Source: JAIBJN01 sp963838795
GTDB taxonomy: Bacteria; Actinomycetota; Thermoleophilia; Gaiellales; Gaiellaceae
NCBI GenBank assembly: GCA_963838795.1
Contig: CAWISL010000004.1
Span: 1-62,200, forward strand
Direction of reading: 5' to 3'
DNA: 62,200 nucleotides
Shown here: positions 9,100 through 19,395 of the stretch, piece by piece
How positions within the stretch are numbered: the first letter of the stretch is position 1
Layout: each line of letters begins with the position of its first letter
Made by a program: the position numbers and the translations under genes
Notes under the pieces: generated by a model
Seen by the model: the letters and a program-made list of their open reading frames with translations, nothing else
Databases searched by the model: none
Told to the model about the DNA's origin: nothing

Positions 9100-10281
9100 A
9101 TGAAGCTCGAGCACGTCTGCACACCGGCGGCCGCAACGTGGTCGGCCCGTTCGTGCGTTGGCAGGGGCCGGCGGCTCATCTGAACAGCCTCGACCTCGCA
9201 CTCCAGATCACCGGAGCTCGGACTCCACGCAGCGGAGTCGACTGGCCTTTTCGAGAGCTGGTGCTCGGGATCACGGTCCCCCAGAAGGAGTCCTTTTACG
9301 GCGCCCCGACCCTTGCGGCCCGGCTGGGTCTCGGCCACCGAGCGGGCCGATGCTGGCGCACGCCTGCGCGACGTCGGTTTCCTGTATCCACTGGGCCGCC
9401 GCCAACCAGCAGGTGTACAGCGACGGGCGTCACTCGTAGTGACCACCGACCGGACCAGCAACGGCCCACACCTCGTTTACCCGAGTCCCGGCGCGCCCGG
9501 CGCGACGCTCGACTCGGAGAACTGGGTGCTCGACAACTTCGGGCGCGATCCCGTCACCGGTAGGGCATGCTCGCGACCGCCGAGCAGGTCGCCGCAGAAG
9601 GCAGCGATCGAGAAAGCCGAGCTCGACGAGCTGGCCGTCCGTCGGTACGAGCAGTACCTCGATGCGCTCGCCGACGACCGGGCGTTCCAGCCGCGACTGG
9701 ATGGTTCCGATCACCGCCGGGAGCAAGCGCAAGCCGGTGACGGTCGACGAGGACTGGGGCGTCCGCCCGATCGTGCTCGAGGAGTTGACGGCGCTCGCCC
9801 CGTTCAAGAGGGCGGCGTCGTGAGCTACGGCACGCAGACCCATCCGGCCGATGGATCCGCCGGTCTCGTGGTGACGAGCCCGGAGTGGCTCGGTCGCTCG
9901 GCGCCGACGGCCCACTGGCGCATCTCCGCTCGACGGGGTTCGCCCGGGTCGAGCCCGGAGCGATGCCGAAGGCCCCGGTGCCCGCAGCCCGTGCGGCGCT
10001 CGCCGACGCGGGGCTCGAGATCGGCCAGATCGACGTGATCAAGACCCACAATCCATTCGCGGTCAACGAGTGTGGTTCGCGCGGGAGCTCGGTATCGACG
10101 CGATGTCGATGAACCCCATTCGGCTCGAGCCTCGTCTACGGGCATCCGCAGGCGCCGACCGGAGCGCGGGGCGTGGTCGAGTTGATTCACGCGCTCGTGC
10201 GTCGCGGCGGCGGGCTTGGCCTGTTCACCGGTTGTGCAGCCGGTGACACCGGAGGCGCTCGTGCTCGAGGTCGACGGGTAA
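9100..10281 (+). CDS. Thiolase (acetyl-CoA acetyltransferase family), frameshifted
   Basis: Read across frames: VLGITVPQKESFYGAP and PMLAHACATSVSCIHWAA (nucleophilic Cys in ACATS), SLVVTTDRTSNGPHLVYPS, MVPITAGSKRKPVTVDED, then IDVIKTHNPFAVND (catalytic His) and the C-terminal LGLFTGCAAGDTGGALVLEVDG (second catalytic Cys, CxxGxxG region). About 390 residues, the usual length. Cleaves a 3-oxoacyl-CoA to acyl-CoA and acetyl-CoA, the final step for the SDR/MaoC-type beta-oxidation. At least six frame changes. The paaX-like gene follows after 11 nt. Confidence 0.8.
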
Positions 10282-10292
10282 CCGGGAACTAG

Positions 10293-11192
10293 ATGACCGT
10301 CGACGCCGCGGCGGAGGTCGCCGACAACACCTCGGCGGAGAGCGCTCCGAGCGCAAGTCGCGAGGCCAATGTCGAGTTCCGCCGGCGAAGCATCGGTCCT
10401 CCGCAGCGCGTTCGGTGCTGCTGACGGTGCTGGGTGAGTACGTGATGCCGAACGGCGGCAGCGCGTGGCAGGAGACGCTCGTCGGCGCGCTCACCGCCCT
10501 CGGACACAGCCAGCAAACGGCGCGGCAGGCCGTGGCCCGGAGTACGCGCGACGGGTGGCTGGTGAGCGAGCGCGCGGGACGCCGCACCCGGATGCGGGTC
10601 ACACCCAGACGGCACAACTGCTCGAGGAAGGGCGCGTGCAGATCTTCGGCTTCGGCGAGGCCAAGGCGTGGGACGGCCGGTGGCTCGTCGTCCTCGTGCG
10701 GGTGCCGGAGGGGCAACGGCAGCTCAGCCACCATGTGCGAACGCGGCTCGGCCGCGCCGGCATGGCTGACTCGGCGGCGGCGTGCGGATCGCCCCCCGCA
10801 TCGAGCGGGAGCGGTCGGTCGCGGAGGTGCTGCGCACCCTCGGCCACGATGTCGGAGGGCTTTCGTTTCACGCCGTGCCGGGGGGATCGGCGACCCGCAG
10901 GAGCTGGTCGGGGCCTGGAGGCTCGACACGCTCGCCGGTCAGTACGAAGAATTCGTACAGCCGGTACCGGCGGCTCCGGCCCCAAGAGGGCAAGACGGTC
11001 TTCCGTGTTCAACGGAACTCGTCCACGCCTGGCGAAAGCTCGCGTTTCTCGACCCGGATTCTCCCGACCGAGCTCCTGCCGAGCGAATGGCCGCGACCCC
11101 GCGCGTACGAGCTCTTCCATCAACGGCACACGAGCTGGAACGCCGAGGCCCAGCGGCACTTCGCGGTGCTCGACGAGGCAGCGGCGCCCTGA
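10293..11192 (+). CDS. PaaX-family transcriptional regulator, frameshifted
   Basis: N-terminal winged helix: RSVLLTVLGEYVMPNGGSAW, ETLVGALTALGHSQQTARQA and STRDGWLVSERAGRRTRMRL, followed by the PaaX central part (WDGRWLVVLVRVPEGQR, AGMGWLGGGVRIAPRIERE) and C-terminal region ending AEAQRHFAVLDEAAAP at 11192. About 298 residues, typical of PaaX, the phenylacetyl-CoA responsive repressor. No paa oxygenase genes are in the window, so the ligand may be another aryl- or acyl-CoA. Cotranscription with the thiolase is likely. Confidence 0.8.
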
Positions 11193-11270
11193 CGGGAGCG
11201 TTGCAGTCCCAGCCCGGCGAGTCCCGCCAGCACCGGAGCTCCGATCCCTGCGCGAGCCGGATGCGGTCGG

Positions 11271-11972
11271 TCATCCTGCCGAGCGCGTCGGCGCCGAGCG
11301 TGCACGCGATCGTCCGGCCGATGTGCGCGGCGGTGAGCTCGAGGGCGAGCGCTCGCTCACGCGCGATGCAAGCGCGGTAGAGCTCTGCATGCTCGGCGTG
11401 CGCTGCGGCGGACCCCACCCGGCCGGGCCGCCGACGTGAGGATCCGGAAGCGCAGCGATTGCGTCGCCAGCTGGGCCACGATTCGCAGGAGCCAGGGAGA
11501 GCCGCAGGCGTCCACGAGCGCGCGATGGAACTCCGTGTGGGCAGGCTCGAGATCGAGCGGAGTCCTCGGCTTTCGGCGCTGCGCCGTCTCGAGCCGGCGC
11601 CACGCGGCGCCGAGGTTCTCCTCCCAGGTCTCGCTGCCCCGTTCGAGCGAGAGGCGCAACGCGTACGGCTCGAACATCAGTCGCGTCGCGTAGACGTCCT
11701 CCATCTCTGTCGGCGAAACCTCGGCGACCCGGGCGCCTGCGCTGAGGGCTGAGCGTGATCAACCCTTCTCCGGCGAGCGTGCGAAGTGCCTCGCGCACCG
11801 GCGTCGAGCTGACCTCCCAGCGAGCTGCGAGGTCATCGACGGGGACCCGCGATCCCGGCTCGAGCTCGCCCGAGACGATGGTCGCCCGCAGCTGATGCTC
11901 CGCCCACTGAGCCCGAGTCGCCGGTTCGCGATCGAGCGCGTCCGGGGCCTCACCGAGAGCTCCGCGCGTCAA
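11271..11972 (-). CDS. GntR-family regulator with FCD domain
   Basis: GntR winged helix at the N-terminus (LRATIVSGELEPGSRVPVDD, LAARWEVSSTPVREALRTL, AGEGLI), then in other frames the FCD ligand domain (MEDVYATRLMFEPYALRLS; AHTEFHRALVDACGSPWLL with the metal-binding His; AELYRACIARERALALELTA). The 3' end is uncertain because of frame changes; it meets the convergent paaX-like gene somewhere in 11190-11280. Divergent from the gentisate dioxygenase gene, which it may control through the palindrome at 12155-12166. Confidence 0.75.
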   Translation of the reverse strand: MTRGALGEAPDALDREPATRAQWAEHQLRATIVSGELEPGSRVPVDDLAARWEVSSTPVREALRTLAGEGLITLSPQRRRPGRRGFADRDGGRLRDATDVRAVRVAPLARTGQRDLGGEPRRRVAPARDGAAPKAEDSARSRACPHGVPSRARGRLRLSLAPANRGPAGDAIAALPDPHVGGPAGWGPPQRTPSMQSSTALASRVSERSPSSSPPRTSAGRSRARSAPTRSAG

Positions 11973-12199
11973 CGGACGGGCGACGGGGGGCGATCTGGAC
12001 GGGAAGCCACTGGACGAGCGTCTTACCAGATTTCGGACCGGGACGGTGATCCGCGGCCGCCTGCGAAGACTCGATCGCGGAGCGACGCGGAGTCTGCGCT
12101 TGCCGGCGCTCCGGGCTGCCCGAATGACCGCGTTACAGTTCCGAGCAACACCAAAATTTGCAAATTCCTTTCGCTACCGCGCCTGACAGGAGGTCGCCG
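11973..12199. other. Divergent intergenic region, gntR / gentisate dioxygenase
   Basis: 227 nt with no coding signal. It contains the palindrome at 12155-12166 and a strong ribosome-binding site AGGAGG (12188-12193) serving the dioxygenase. Confidence 0.6.
12155..12166. promoter_or_regulatory. Perfect palindrome AATTTGCAAATT upstream of gentisate dioxygenase
   Basis: A 12-base perfect palindrome, AT-rich in a GC-rich context, 33 nt before the ATG at 12200. It is a likely operator, perhaps for the divergent GntR regulator. A related sequence (AATCTATAAATTCC) precedes the P450 gene at 13311. Confidence 0.5.
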
Positions 12200-13279
12200 A
12201 TGAGCATCGACGTCAGTAGGACGAACACGGTGGAGGTGGGCTACGACGAGTTCTGCGGCGCGCTTGCCTCACACGACCTCCAGGCGCTCTGGAGCCTTCA
12301 GCGGCGGATCATGCCCGAGGTCCCGATCCCGACGACGATGCCGTGGCTCTGGAAGTGGGACACGATCTTCCCGCTCGCCCAGCGTGCCGGGGAGATCATC
12401 ACCATCGAGCGCGGCGGCGACCGCCGCGTGCTCGCGCTCGCCAACCCGGGCCTGCACGGCCTGCCGTTCACCACCACCACGCTCTGGGGCGCGATCCAGT
12501 ACCTCGGGCCGGGCGAATCGGCACCCGCGCACCGGCACTCGCCGTCGGCGATCCGTTTCGTGATGGTCGGCTCCGGCGTCCATACGACCGTCAACGGCGA
12601 CGCCTGCGACATGGAGCCCGGCGACCTGATCCTGACGCCGAACTGGAACTGGCACGACCACAACAACACGGGCGACGAGCCGATGGTCTGGTTCGACGGG
12701 CTCGACCTGCCGCTGATGACCACGCTCGAGTCGATCTTCTTCGAGAACCATCCCGATCTGACCCAGCCGGTGAGGGGCCACAACCTCTCCGAGGACCTTT
12801 ACGCAGGTGCGACTCCCGTCGACGCTGAGGCGAACGGCTCGACCCACTCGCCGTTGCTCCGCTACCGCTGGCAGACAATCGACGACGAGCTCGAGGAGCT
12901 GCACCGCGCGAACGGCGGTCCGACCGCGACCGTCGAGTACCTCAACCCGCTCACCGGCGGTCCCGCGATCCCGACGTTCGCATGCGAGATGACCAGGCTC
13001 TATCCGGGCACGCGGACCGCGACGCGCCGGAAGACCGGCAGCTCTGTCTACGTCGTGTTCCGCGGCAGCGGCCGAAGCGTGATCTCGGGCCAGTTGTTCG
13101 AGTGGGGGCCTGGCGACATCTTCGTCGCGCCCTCGTGGGCGGCCGTCGATCACGAGGCCGAAGAGCGGTCCGACCTCTTCGTGTTGAGCGACCGTCCGAT
13201 CCTCGAGGCATTCCACCTCTACCGCGAGGAGGAGGCAGGCGAGCAGCAGGAGATTGGCGAGACGTTCGAGCCGAGATAG
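12200..13279 (+). CDS. Gentisate 1,2-dioxygenase-like bicupin
   Basis: Intact 359-residue gene, start ATG 12200 with AGGAGG 7 nt upstream. The first cupin carries GPGESAPAHRHSPSAIRFV (about residues 102-120) and PGDLILTPNWNWHDHNN (about 138-154), which hold the three Fe(II)-binding His of gentisate/1-hydroxy-2-naphthoate dioxygenases. The second cupin (residues about 255-340) has TGSSVYVVFRGSG and WGPGDIFVAPSW. Reaction: O2-dependent ring cleavage of gentisate (2,5-dihydroxybenzoate) or a close relative to maleylpyruvate-type products, which the FAH-family protein encoded at 8143-8990 could hydrolyse. One of the few unbroken genes in this half. Confidence 0.85.
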   Translation: MSIDVSRTNTVEVGYDEFCGALASHDLQALWSLQRRIMPEVPIPTTMPWLWKWDTIFPLAQRAGEIITIERGGDRRVLALANPGLHGLPFTTTTLWGAIQYLGPGESAPAHRHSPSAIRFVMVGSGVHTTVNGDACDMEPGDLILTPNWNWHDHNNTGDEPMVWFDGLDLPLMTTLESIFFENHPDLTQPVRGHNLSEDLYAGATPVDAEANGSTHSPLLRYRWQTIDDELEELHRANGGPTATVEYLNPLTGGPAIPTFACEMTRLYPGTRTATRRKTGSSVYVVFRGSGRSVISGQLFEWGPGDIFVAPSWAAVDHEAEERSDLFVLSDRPILEAFHLYREEEAGEQQEIGETFEPR

Positions 13280-13296
13280 CCGTGCCGGCAGAAATC

Positions 13297-13302
13297 TATA
13301 AA
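13297..13302 (+). promoter_or_regulatory. -10 element TATAAA of the first P450 gene
   Basis: TATAAA lies 8 nt before the GTG at 13311 and no Shine-Dalgarno is present, which fits a leaderless or nearly leaderless transcript. It also lies only 18 nt past the dioxygenase stop. Confidence 0.45.
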
Positions 13303-13310
13303 TTCCGCGC

Positions 13311-14515
13311 GTGACGATGGGCGTCGAGACCGAGCCACGCTCGCAGGACTGGGATCCGTTCGCTCCGGACGCCGTGGTAGATCCACCCTCGTCGTGGGCG
13401 GGGCTGCGCGAGTCCTGCCCCGTCGCGTGGACCAACCGGATGGGCGGCTTCTGGCTCGTCTCCCGTTACGAGGACGTGGTCGCACTTGCCCGAGGCTCGG
13501 ATCGCTTCAACAACTCGGGCGGCCCGCAGTTCGGCACGCCGCGCCCGCCGCTCGAGGTCGACCGTCCCGAGCACTCCTTCTTCCGCCGGATCCTCCAGCC
13601 CTACTTCGCGCGGGAGCGCGTCGAGCAGCTCGCCCCCAGGGTGCGGGAGTTCGTCGTCGAGATGCTCGACCCGATCGTCGAGGCGGGCGGCGGCGATCTC
13701 GCAGAGGCGATCGCCTATCCACTCGCCCGCGCGCACCCTCTGCCTCTGGCTCGGGCTTCCGGACAGCGAGCGGGCCCACCTGAAGGCGATCGGGGAGGAG
13801 ACTCTTCAACGCCGAGGAGGGCCGCGGCGACGATCCCGTCACGCGCGCTCGCTGCAACGAGGAACTGACCGACTACTCGGGCGGCGGCTCGTGCGCGAGC
13901 GGATCGAGGAGCCACGAGACCCCGAGCTCGACCTGATCTCCGGGTCTACGGGCCGACGGACGGGACGAACAGCGTGACGGAGGAGATCTGCGTCGAGCTC
14001 GTCCGGCTGCTGATCACCGCCGGTCACAACTCGACCACGGGCAGTCTCGGCAACTCGATCATGCGCATCGCGCGGGCGCCCGAGATCCAGCGGAGGCTGC
14101 GGGCCGAGCCGGCCCTGATCCCGTCGGGGATCGAGGAGTTCCTACCGCTCGAGACCCCCGTCCAGGCGATGCCACGCTGGGCGAACGAGCCCGCGACCTG
14201 CACGGCCGCTCGATCGCACCGGGCGAGCAGATCATGCTCTTCTGGGCAGCCGCCAACCGCGATCCCTCGCAGTTCGCCGAGCCCGACCGCTCGTGTGCTC
14301 GACCGCTCCCCGAATCCTCACCTGACGTTCGGCCGCGGCATCCACCGCTGCATCGGGATGGATCTCGCACGACTGAGCTCCGAATCTGCCTCGAAGAGCT
14401 GCTCGGCGCACAGGCTGGGATCGAGCTGGCCGGCGAGCCCGTCCGGACGACCTTTGTTCGTCAAGGCGTCTCGTCCCTGTCGGTTCACATTCGCGAGCGC
14501 GAGGAGGCAACGTGA
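13311..14515 (+). CDS. Cytochrome P450 no. 1, frameshifted
   Basis: Segments in order: WTNRMGGFWLVSRYEDVVA (B region), PPLEVDRPEHSFFRRIL (C-helix HxxxR region), LLITAGHNSTTGSLGNSI (I-helix AGxxTT-like oxygen-activation motif), PNPHLTFGRGIHRCIGMDLA (heme loop FGxGxHxCxG). About 400 residues, as for bacterial class I CYPs. Frames change near 13735, 13800, 13960, 14150 and 14290. It needs a ferredoxin partner; the next small gene may be what is left of it. Confidence 0.85.
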
Positions 14516-14605
14516 CGATCGCCGTCGACCGCGACGTCCTGCAGTCTGAACGCCGAATGCACCTGTGCGGCGCCGGACGTCTTCCGGATCGTGGACGGCG
14601 GGTGA
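14512..14605 (+). pseudogene. Truncated P450-type ferredoxin
   Basis: GTG overlaps the P450 stop (GTGA). Reading with one shift gives VTIAVDRDVCSLNAECTCAAPDVF-like sequence (given here in pieces: VDRDVCSLNAEC and CAAPDVFRIVDGG), matching the N-terminal half of 3Fe-4S ferredoxins found next to actinobacterial P450s. A stop follows at 14603-14605 after about 31 residues, where such proteins normally have about 65, so the last cluster cysteine is missing. Either a deletion or a sequence fault. Confidence 0.55.
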
Positions 14606-15810
14606 GCTCGGAGGTGGCCGCCGGCGTCCAACTGCCCCAGGACTTCGACCCGCTCTGCCCGGAGACGTTCACGAGCTTCCACGAGGAGTTCGCGGCGTTG
14701 CGGCAGAGTTGCCCCGTCGCCCACAGCGACGCGTGGAACGGCTTCTGGGCGCTGCTGCGCTACGAGGACGTGGTCTCCGCCGCGAAGGACCCGACGCTGT
14801 TCACCACCGGCGTGCAGAACGTCGTCCCGAAGCTCGCCTTCACAGGACGGCGACCACCGCTGCATCTCGACCTGCCGGAGCACACGCCCTACCGGCGGGC
14901 GCTGAACCCCTACTTCTCGCCCGAGAAGATGGACGCGATCGAACCGTCGGTGCGCCGCATCGTCGGCGAGCTTCTGCAGGAGCTCGTGGACCACGCGGCG
15001 GCGACTTCTGTGCCGAATTCACCCACCGGCTTCCCGGATACGTCTTTGCGGAGTTCTTCAACCTGACCCCGGAGCTCGGGATGGCGATCCGCGAGGCGAC
15101 GCGAGACTTCGTCGCCGCCGTTCAGAGCTTCGACCACGAGGGCGTCAAGCGGACGAGCCTCGCGCTCTACGAGATCGCGCGGTCGGTGATCGAGATGCGG
15201 CGCGCCGAGCCGCTCGATCCGGCGGACGACCCGACGTCGGGACTGCTGGCGACGCGGGTCGACGGCGAGCCGCTGCCCGACGACATGGTTCTCGGCACGA
15301 TCCGGCAGTTCATCGTCGTCGGGATGGTCGCCCCCGCGTGTTCATCGGCAGCATGGTCGTCCATCTCGCCGAGAACCCCGAGTTGCAGGCGCAGCTCCGC
15401 GGCGATCCGAGTCTCGTGCCGGCCGCGGTGGAGGAGTACCTCCGGTTGCTGACGCCGTACCGGGGCTTCGCGCGGACGCCGACCCGCGATGTCGAGATCG
15501 GCGGGCGGCTGATCCGCAAGGACGAGCCCGTGGCGGTGGTCTACGCGTCGGCCAACAGCGACGAGACGGCTTTGCGGAGCCCGACCGCTTCGTGCTGGAC
15601 CGGCCGAACATCGGCAAGCACGTCGCCTTCGGCGTCGGCCCGCACCGCTGTGCCGGGGCGCCGCTGGCGACGCTGATGCTGAGGACGTCGCTGCGCGAGC
15701 TGCTCTCGCGCACCTCGGAGATCGAGCTCGCGGGCGAGGTGGCGATGACCGGCTGGCCCGAGTGGGGAACGCTCTCGGTGCCCGTGCGTCTCACCCCGGC
15801 ATCCGGGTGA
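14602..15810 (+). CDS. Cytochrome P450 no. 2, frameshifted
   Basis: GTG at 14602 (VSSEVAAGVQLPQDFDPL). C-helix region PPLHLDLPEHTPYRRALNP, later FARTPTRDVEIGGRLIRKDE, and heme loop HVAFGVGPHRCAGAPLATL. The I-helix region reads RQFIVVGMVAP then VFIGSMVVHLAENPE, without the usual AGxxTT acid-alcohol motif. About 400 residues; shifts near 15000, 15340 and 15570. GTGA overlap with P450 no. 3 downstream. Confidence 0.85.
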
Positions 15811-16998
15811 GCATGGAGAGGCCGAGACGCCGGCTGCCGACTTCGATCCGCTCGACGAGGGATTCGGCCATGACCCGCATTCGACCTGGGCTCGCCTCCG
15901 TGTCGAGTGTCCCGTCGCGCGCGGCGCGCGCTGGAGCTTCGGGCGCTCACCCGCTACGACGACATCCTCGCCGCCAGCTCGCGGCCGGCCGATTTCACGA
16001 GCTCGCTCGGCATCGTCGTCCCGAAGAACCCGGGCTCGGGTCGGCGGGCGCCGCTTCACTTCGACCCGCCGGAGCACGCGCGGTACCGGCGGCCACTGAA
16101 CGCCGTCATGAGCGAGGAGCGGGTGCTCGCGGTCGAGCCCGTCATCCGCAGGCTGGCAAGCGAGCTGCTCGAGCCGTTCGTCGCCTCCGGCGGAGGCGAG
16201 TTCGTGTCCGCGGTCAGCTCGCCCTACGCCGGCCTCGTGTTCGCGGAGCTGCTGCACTTGCCGCGCGACGAGGCGCTCGCGCTGAACGCGAGCGGCGAGC
16301 GGTTCGAGCACGCGCAGGCGCACTTCGACGCGGAGACCGCCGAACGCGAGAACCGGCACCTGTACGCCGAATGCCGCAAGCTGGTCGCCGCTCGCAAGGC
16401 GGCGCCGCTCGACCCGGGCGAGGACATCGTCAGCGCGCTGCTCGCCGTTCGGGTCGACGGGAGCTCGACGACGAGTTCGTCGCCGGCAGCGTGCGCCAAC
16501 TGCTGATCGCGGCCCACGTCGCGCCGACGGCCATGCTCGCGAGTGCGGTCGACCACCTTGCCCGTGACGGAGTGCTGCAGAACAGCTCCGTGAGTACCGG
16601 ACCTGATCCCGACCGCGCTCGAGGAGCTGCTTCGGCTGTACGCCCCGAACCAGGGCTTCGCGCGCACCGCGACGCGCGACCTGGAGCTCCGCGGGCGAAC
16701 GATCCGGGAGGGGAGATGGTCGCGCGGTGTGCCGTCCGCGAACCGTGACCCCGACGTCTTCGACCGGCCCGAGTCGTTCGTGCTCGGCCGCGAGCCGAAC
16801 CCGCACCTCGCGTTGGCACGGTCCCCGACAAGTGCGCCGGTGTCGCGGCGGCTCGTGCCGAGCTGCGGGTCGCCCTCGAGGAGCTGCTCGGGCGCGCACC
16901 GCGAGCTTCGAGCGCGCGGCCGAGCCCGAGATGCTCGGCTGGCCGGTCTACGGGCCCGAGGCGCTACCGCTGCGCTGCACGGCGCGACCAGAGGCTAG
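15807..16998 (+). CDS. Cytochrome P450 no. 3, frameshifted
   Basis: GTG at 15807 overlaps the previous stop. The reconstructed N-terminus contains FDPLDEGFGHDPHSTWARLR, then GALTRYDDILAASSRPADFT, RRAPLHFDPPEHARYRRPL, I-helix region RQLLIAAHVAPTAMLAS (again no AGxxTT), APNQGFARTATRDLELRG, and heme loop readable as FGTVPDKCAG. It is closest in layout to P450 no. 2, so the two look like paralogues. The 3' end is uncertain by about 50 nt and converges on the dehydratase-like gene. Confidence 0.8.
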
Positions 16999-18296
16999 GA
17001 CGCCGAGCCGCTGGCCGCGGCCGCAGGCTCGACGCGCGTCTCGATGAACTCCGAGAGCGCGGCAACGAACGCGTCCTCGTCCCACTCGCGCGCGTCGGCG
17101 TTGTTCGCGTCGAGCTCGAGCACCGGGATCCCGGCCTGCTCGAGGCGCGGGTGACGAAGTAGCGGCTTCGCGACTCGGAGACGACGAGGTGGACGACGCC
17201 GTCGACACCGTGCGACCGGGCCTCCTCAGATACCAGTCGTCGGCCCAGCCCGGCATCCCGACAAATCGGTGAAGCCGCGAAGCGTGCCGCGAGCGTCCGC
17301 ATCGCGTCGTCTCCGTAGCCGCGGATAGCCGTCGGCGGCGATCGCCAGGTACATCGACCAGACGAAGACGGCCCCGTAACGTTCCTGGAAGTGCTGGTAG
17401 AAGCCGAGGTTGAACCAGAGCCCGCGGCCGATCCACATCAGCCGCAGCCGCTCCTCGGGACAGGCGCTCGCCCCCTGCTCCACGAGCTCGACGACCTCCT
17501 CGTGGAAGCTGCGGGCCGCGTCGCGCGCGTACTCGGTGCCGCGATGCCACTGCGGCAGCATCACCGCCGGGATGCTGTCGACGATGTCGAACGGCGCCGG
17601 CACCGTCGCGGCGACGAGGTCGCGCGTACGCCGACTCCATTCCTGCTGCTCGTTCGCGAGCGCGAGGATCCGCTCGAAGCGCGTCTCGTCGAACGCGCGC
17701 CCGGTCACGTCGGCGAGGAAGGCGATCAGCTGCTCCAGCTCGGCGGTCATGAGGTCGAGCCGGCCCGTTCCGACCACCACTTCCCAGTCGTTCGCGATCC
17801 GTTCCCACCACTCCTCGGGCAGCGACTCGTCGACCGCCTTCTCGAGCGCGAAGAAGGGAACGTCGCGCTCACGGGTCCAGGCCTCCGCGATCCGGAGATG
17901 CGAGTCGGTCCAGACCTGGGTGATGAAGGCGCTCACCGGGGGCAACCCGCCCCACGGCGCCTGCTCGGGGTCGTCCTCGAACGTCGAGCCGAACGAGATC
18001 GCGCTGTACTGCTCGAGGTAGTCCGGGTAGCCGCGCTCGCGCAGCAGCCGGAGGTAGTGCGGTGCGCGCTGCTTGGCAGAGCAGATCGACGCCCACCACT
18101 GGTTGACGACGTACGGGATGTCCATCGCGCGGAAGATCTCGTGCGGGACGTCGGCGTTGACGAGCGCGAGCGGCTCGCCGGCGGCAACGCGCTCGTGAAG
18201 GGCCGCGAACCACGCGCGCTGGTGACGCGAGGCAGCGGCCGACGACGCGAGCCGCCTCGTGCCCTGCGCACCGCGGAATTCGGGCGTCCCGCTCAC
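16995..18296 (-). CDS. 2-hydroxyacyl-CoA dehydratase family subunit (BcrB/HgdB-like)
   Basis: GTG start at 18296. Long clean stretch: EPLALVNADVPHEIFRAMDI, YVVNQWWASICSAKQRAPHY (Cys at the position that binds the 4Fe-4S cluster), GYPDYLEQYSAISFGS (the second cysteine region has none), FFALEKAVDESL, and after a shift near 17320 MRTLAARF...GVDGVVHLVVSESR, then VLELDANNADAREWDEDAF. About 430 residues. The family removes water from 2-hydroxyacyl-CoAs or reduces benzoyl-CoA in anaerobes, with an ATPase activator; none is encoded in this window. Coupled to the preceding subunit gene by a GTGA junction. Confidence 0.75.
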
Positions 18297-19395
18297 GCCG
18301 CGCGCTGCGGTCGCGAGTGCTGCGTCGAGCTCCTCGGCGACGCCGAGCGTCGAGCGTGCGATGGTCGAGCACTGCGAGCGGTATGCCGCGCGCCTCCAGC
18401 AGGCGGCGCTGTTCGGGAAGATCCCATGCATATGCGTCGTCTCCGGTCCGGATCCAGGCCACGACGAGCTCCGCGCCGGCGGCTTCGGCCTCGCGAGCGG
18501 TGTAGGCGGCGCGGTCGCTCGACCCGTGGCGACGGCCGAGCGCCGAGCCTCGGTGGTACCTGGACGCGATCGCGGCGAGCGGCGGCCCGGCTTCGTCGAC
18601 CAAACCGTCGGCGAGGGCTTCGCCCCAGTCGTGGTCTTCGCCGACGACGACGGCGTCACGCTCCTCGATCGCGCGGTAGAGCTCCGTCGAGTGATGACCG
18701 CTGCCGGTGAGGTAGACACGTCTGCCGCGATGCGGCCTCGGCGCGGTCGACTCCTCGAGCAGCAGCGCGGCGAGGAGGCGGTTGTACTCGGAGGCCGGCA
18801 ATCTGGTTCCGGCACCGATCACCGCCAGCGCCTCGACGCCGGTCATGAGGGGCGGCGCGCTGCGCCGGAGCTCCTGGACACGGGCGAGCAGCCGGCGGCT
18901 CTCGTTCACGGCGGCGATCGCCTCGCTCAGATCGGCGTCCGTGACCTGCCGACCCGACCAGCGCTCGACAACGCCGACGAGCGCGGCGATGCGATTCCGG
19001 TTGTAGGCGGCCGTGGTCTCCGTCGGCAGGTGCAGCAGGTCGAGGAACGCCATCTCGGGCAGGACGAGGCGGTCGTCGGAGCGCGCCAGCGCCCGCAAGG
19101 AGGTGTAGAGCCGTACCGAGCTGTCGGAGTCGTGGCAGAAGAGAAGGAAGTCGACGGTGAGCGACCGCGGTTCGAGCAGCCGGGCGAGGACGAGCCGCGT
19201 CGGCTCGTCGACCCGCGGCCCGAGGACGAGCTCGGCGAGCTCCGATCGATCGCCGTCACCCCGAAGGCGGAGTGGGAGGAGCCCTGCCGCATGGATCAGC
19301 TCGCGGGGCACGTCGGCTCCGGCGTAGCCGACGACCCGCTCCCCGTCGAACGATGCGTCGCGGTAATGACCGAGAAGCGTCTGGAGTGCGCTCAT
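18295..19395 (-). CDS. 2-hydroxyacyl-CoA dehydratase family subunit (BcrC/HgdC-like)
   Basis: ATG at 19395 overlaps the P450 no. 4 stop (ATGA). Contains GERVVGYAGADVPRELIHAA, the family's opening (substrate-pocket) motif, VDFLLFCHDSDSSVRLYTSL (cluster Cys), RVYLTGSGHHSTELYRAIEE and GAELVVAWIRTGDDAYAWDL. About 365 residues; a shift near 18370 makes the last 25 residues ambiguous. Partner of the 16995-18296 product; the two would form the heterodimer typical of the family. Same operon as P450 no. 4 and downstream of operator B. Confidence 0.75.

Noticed and set aside
10293..11192. Phenylacetate catabolon suggested by PaaX
   Set aside because: No paaABCDE, paaK or paaZ gene in the window; PaaX relatives regulate other acyl-CoA pathways too.
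12269..13435. 388-codon minus-strand frame opposite gentisate dioxygenase
   Set aside because: The plus strand carries the His ligands and bicupin pattern with a good ribosome-binding site; the antisense frame has no support.
17391..18710. Long plus-strand open frame over the dehydratase-like genes
   Set aside because: No domain, Arg/Val/Leu/Asp-rich shadow of the minus-strand proteins, whose cluster motifs are clear.
16995..19395. Complete anaerobic benzoyl-CoA reductase locus
   Set aside because: No activator subunits (BcrA/BcrD type) or ferredoxin oxidoreductase beside it, and a P450 is cotranscribed; the conventional function is not supported.
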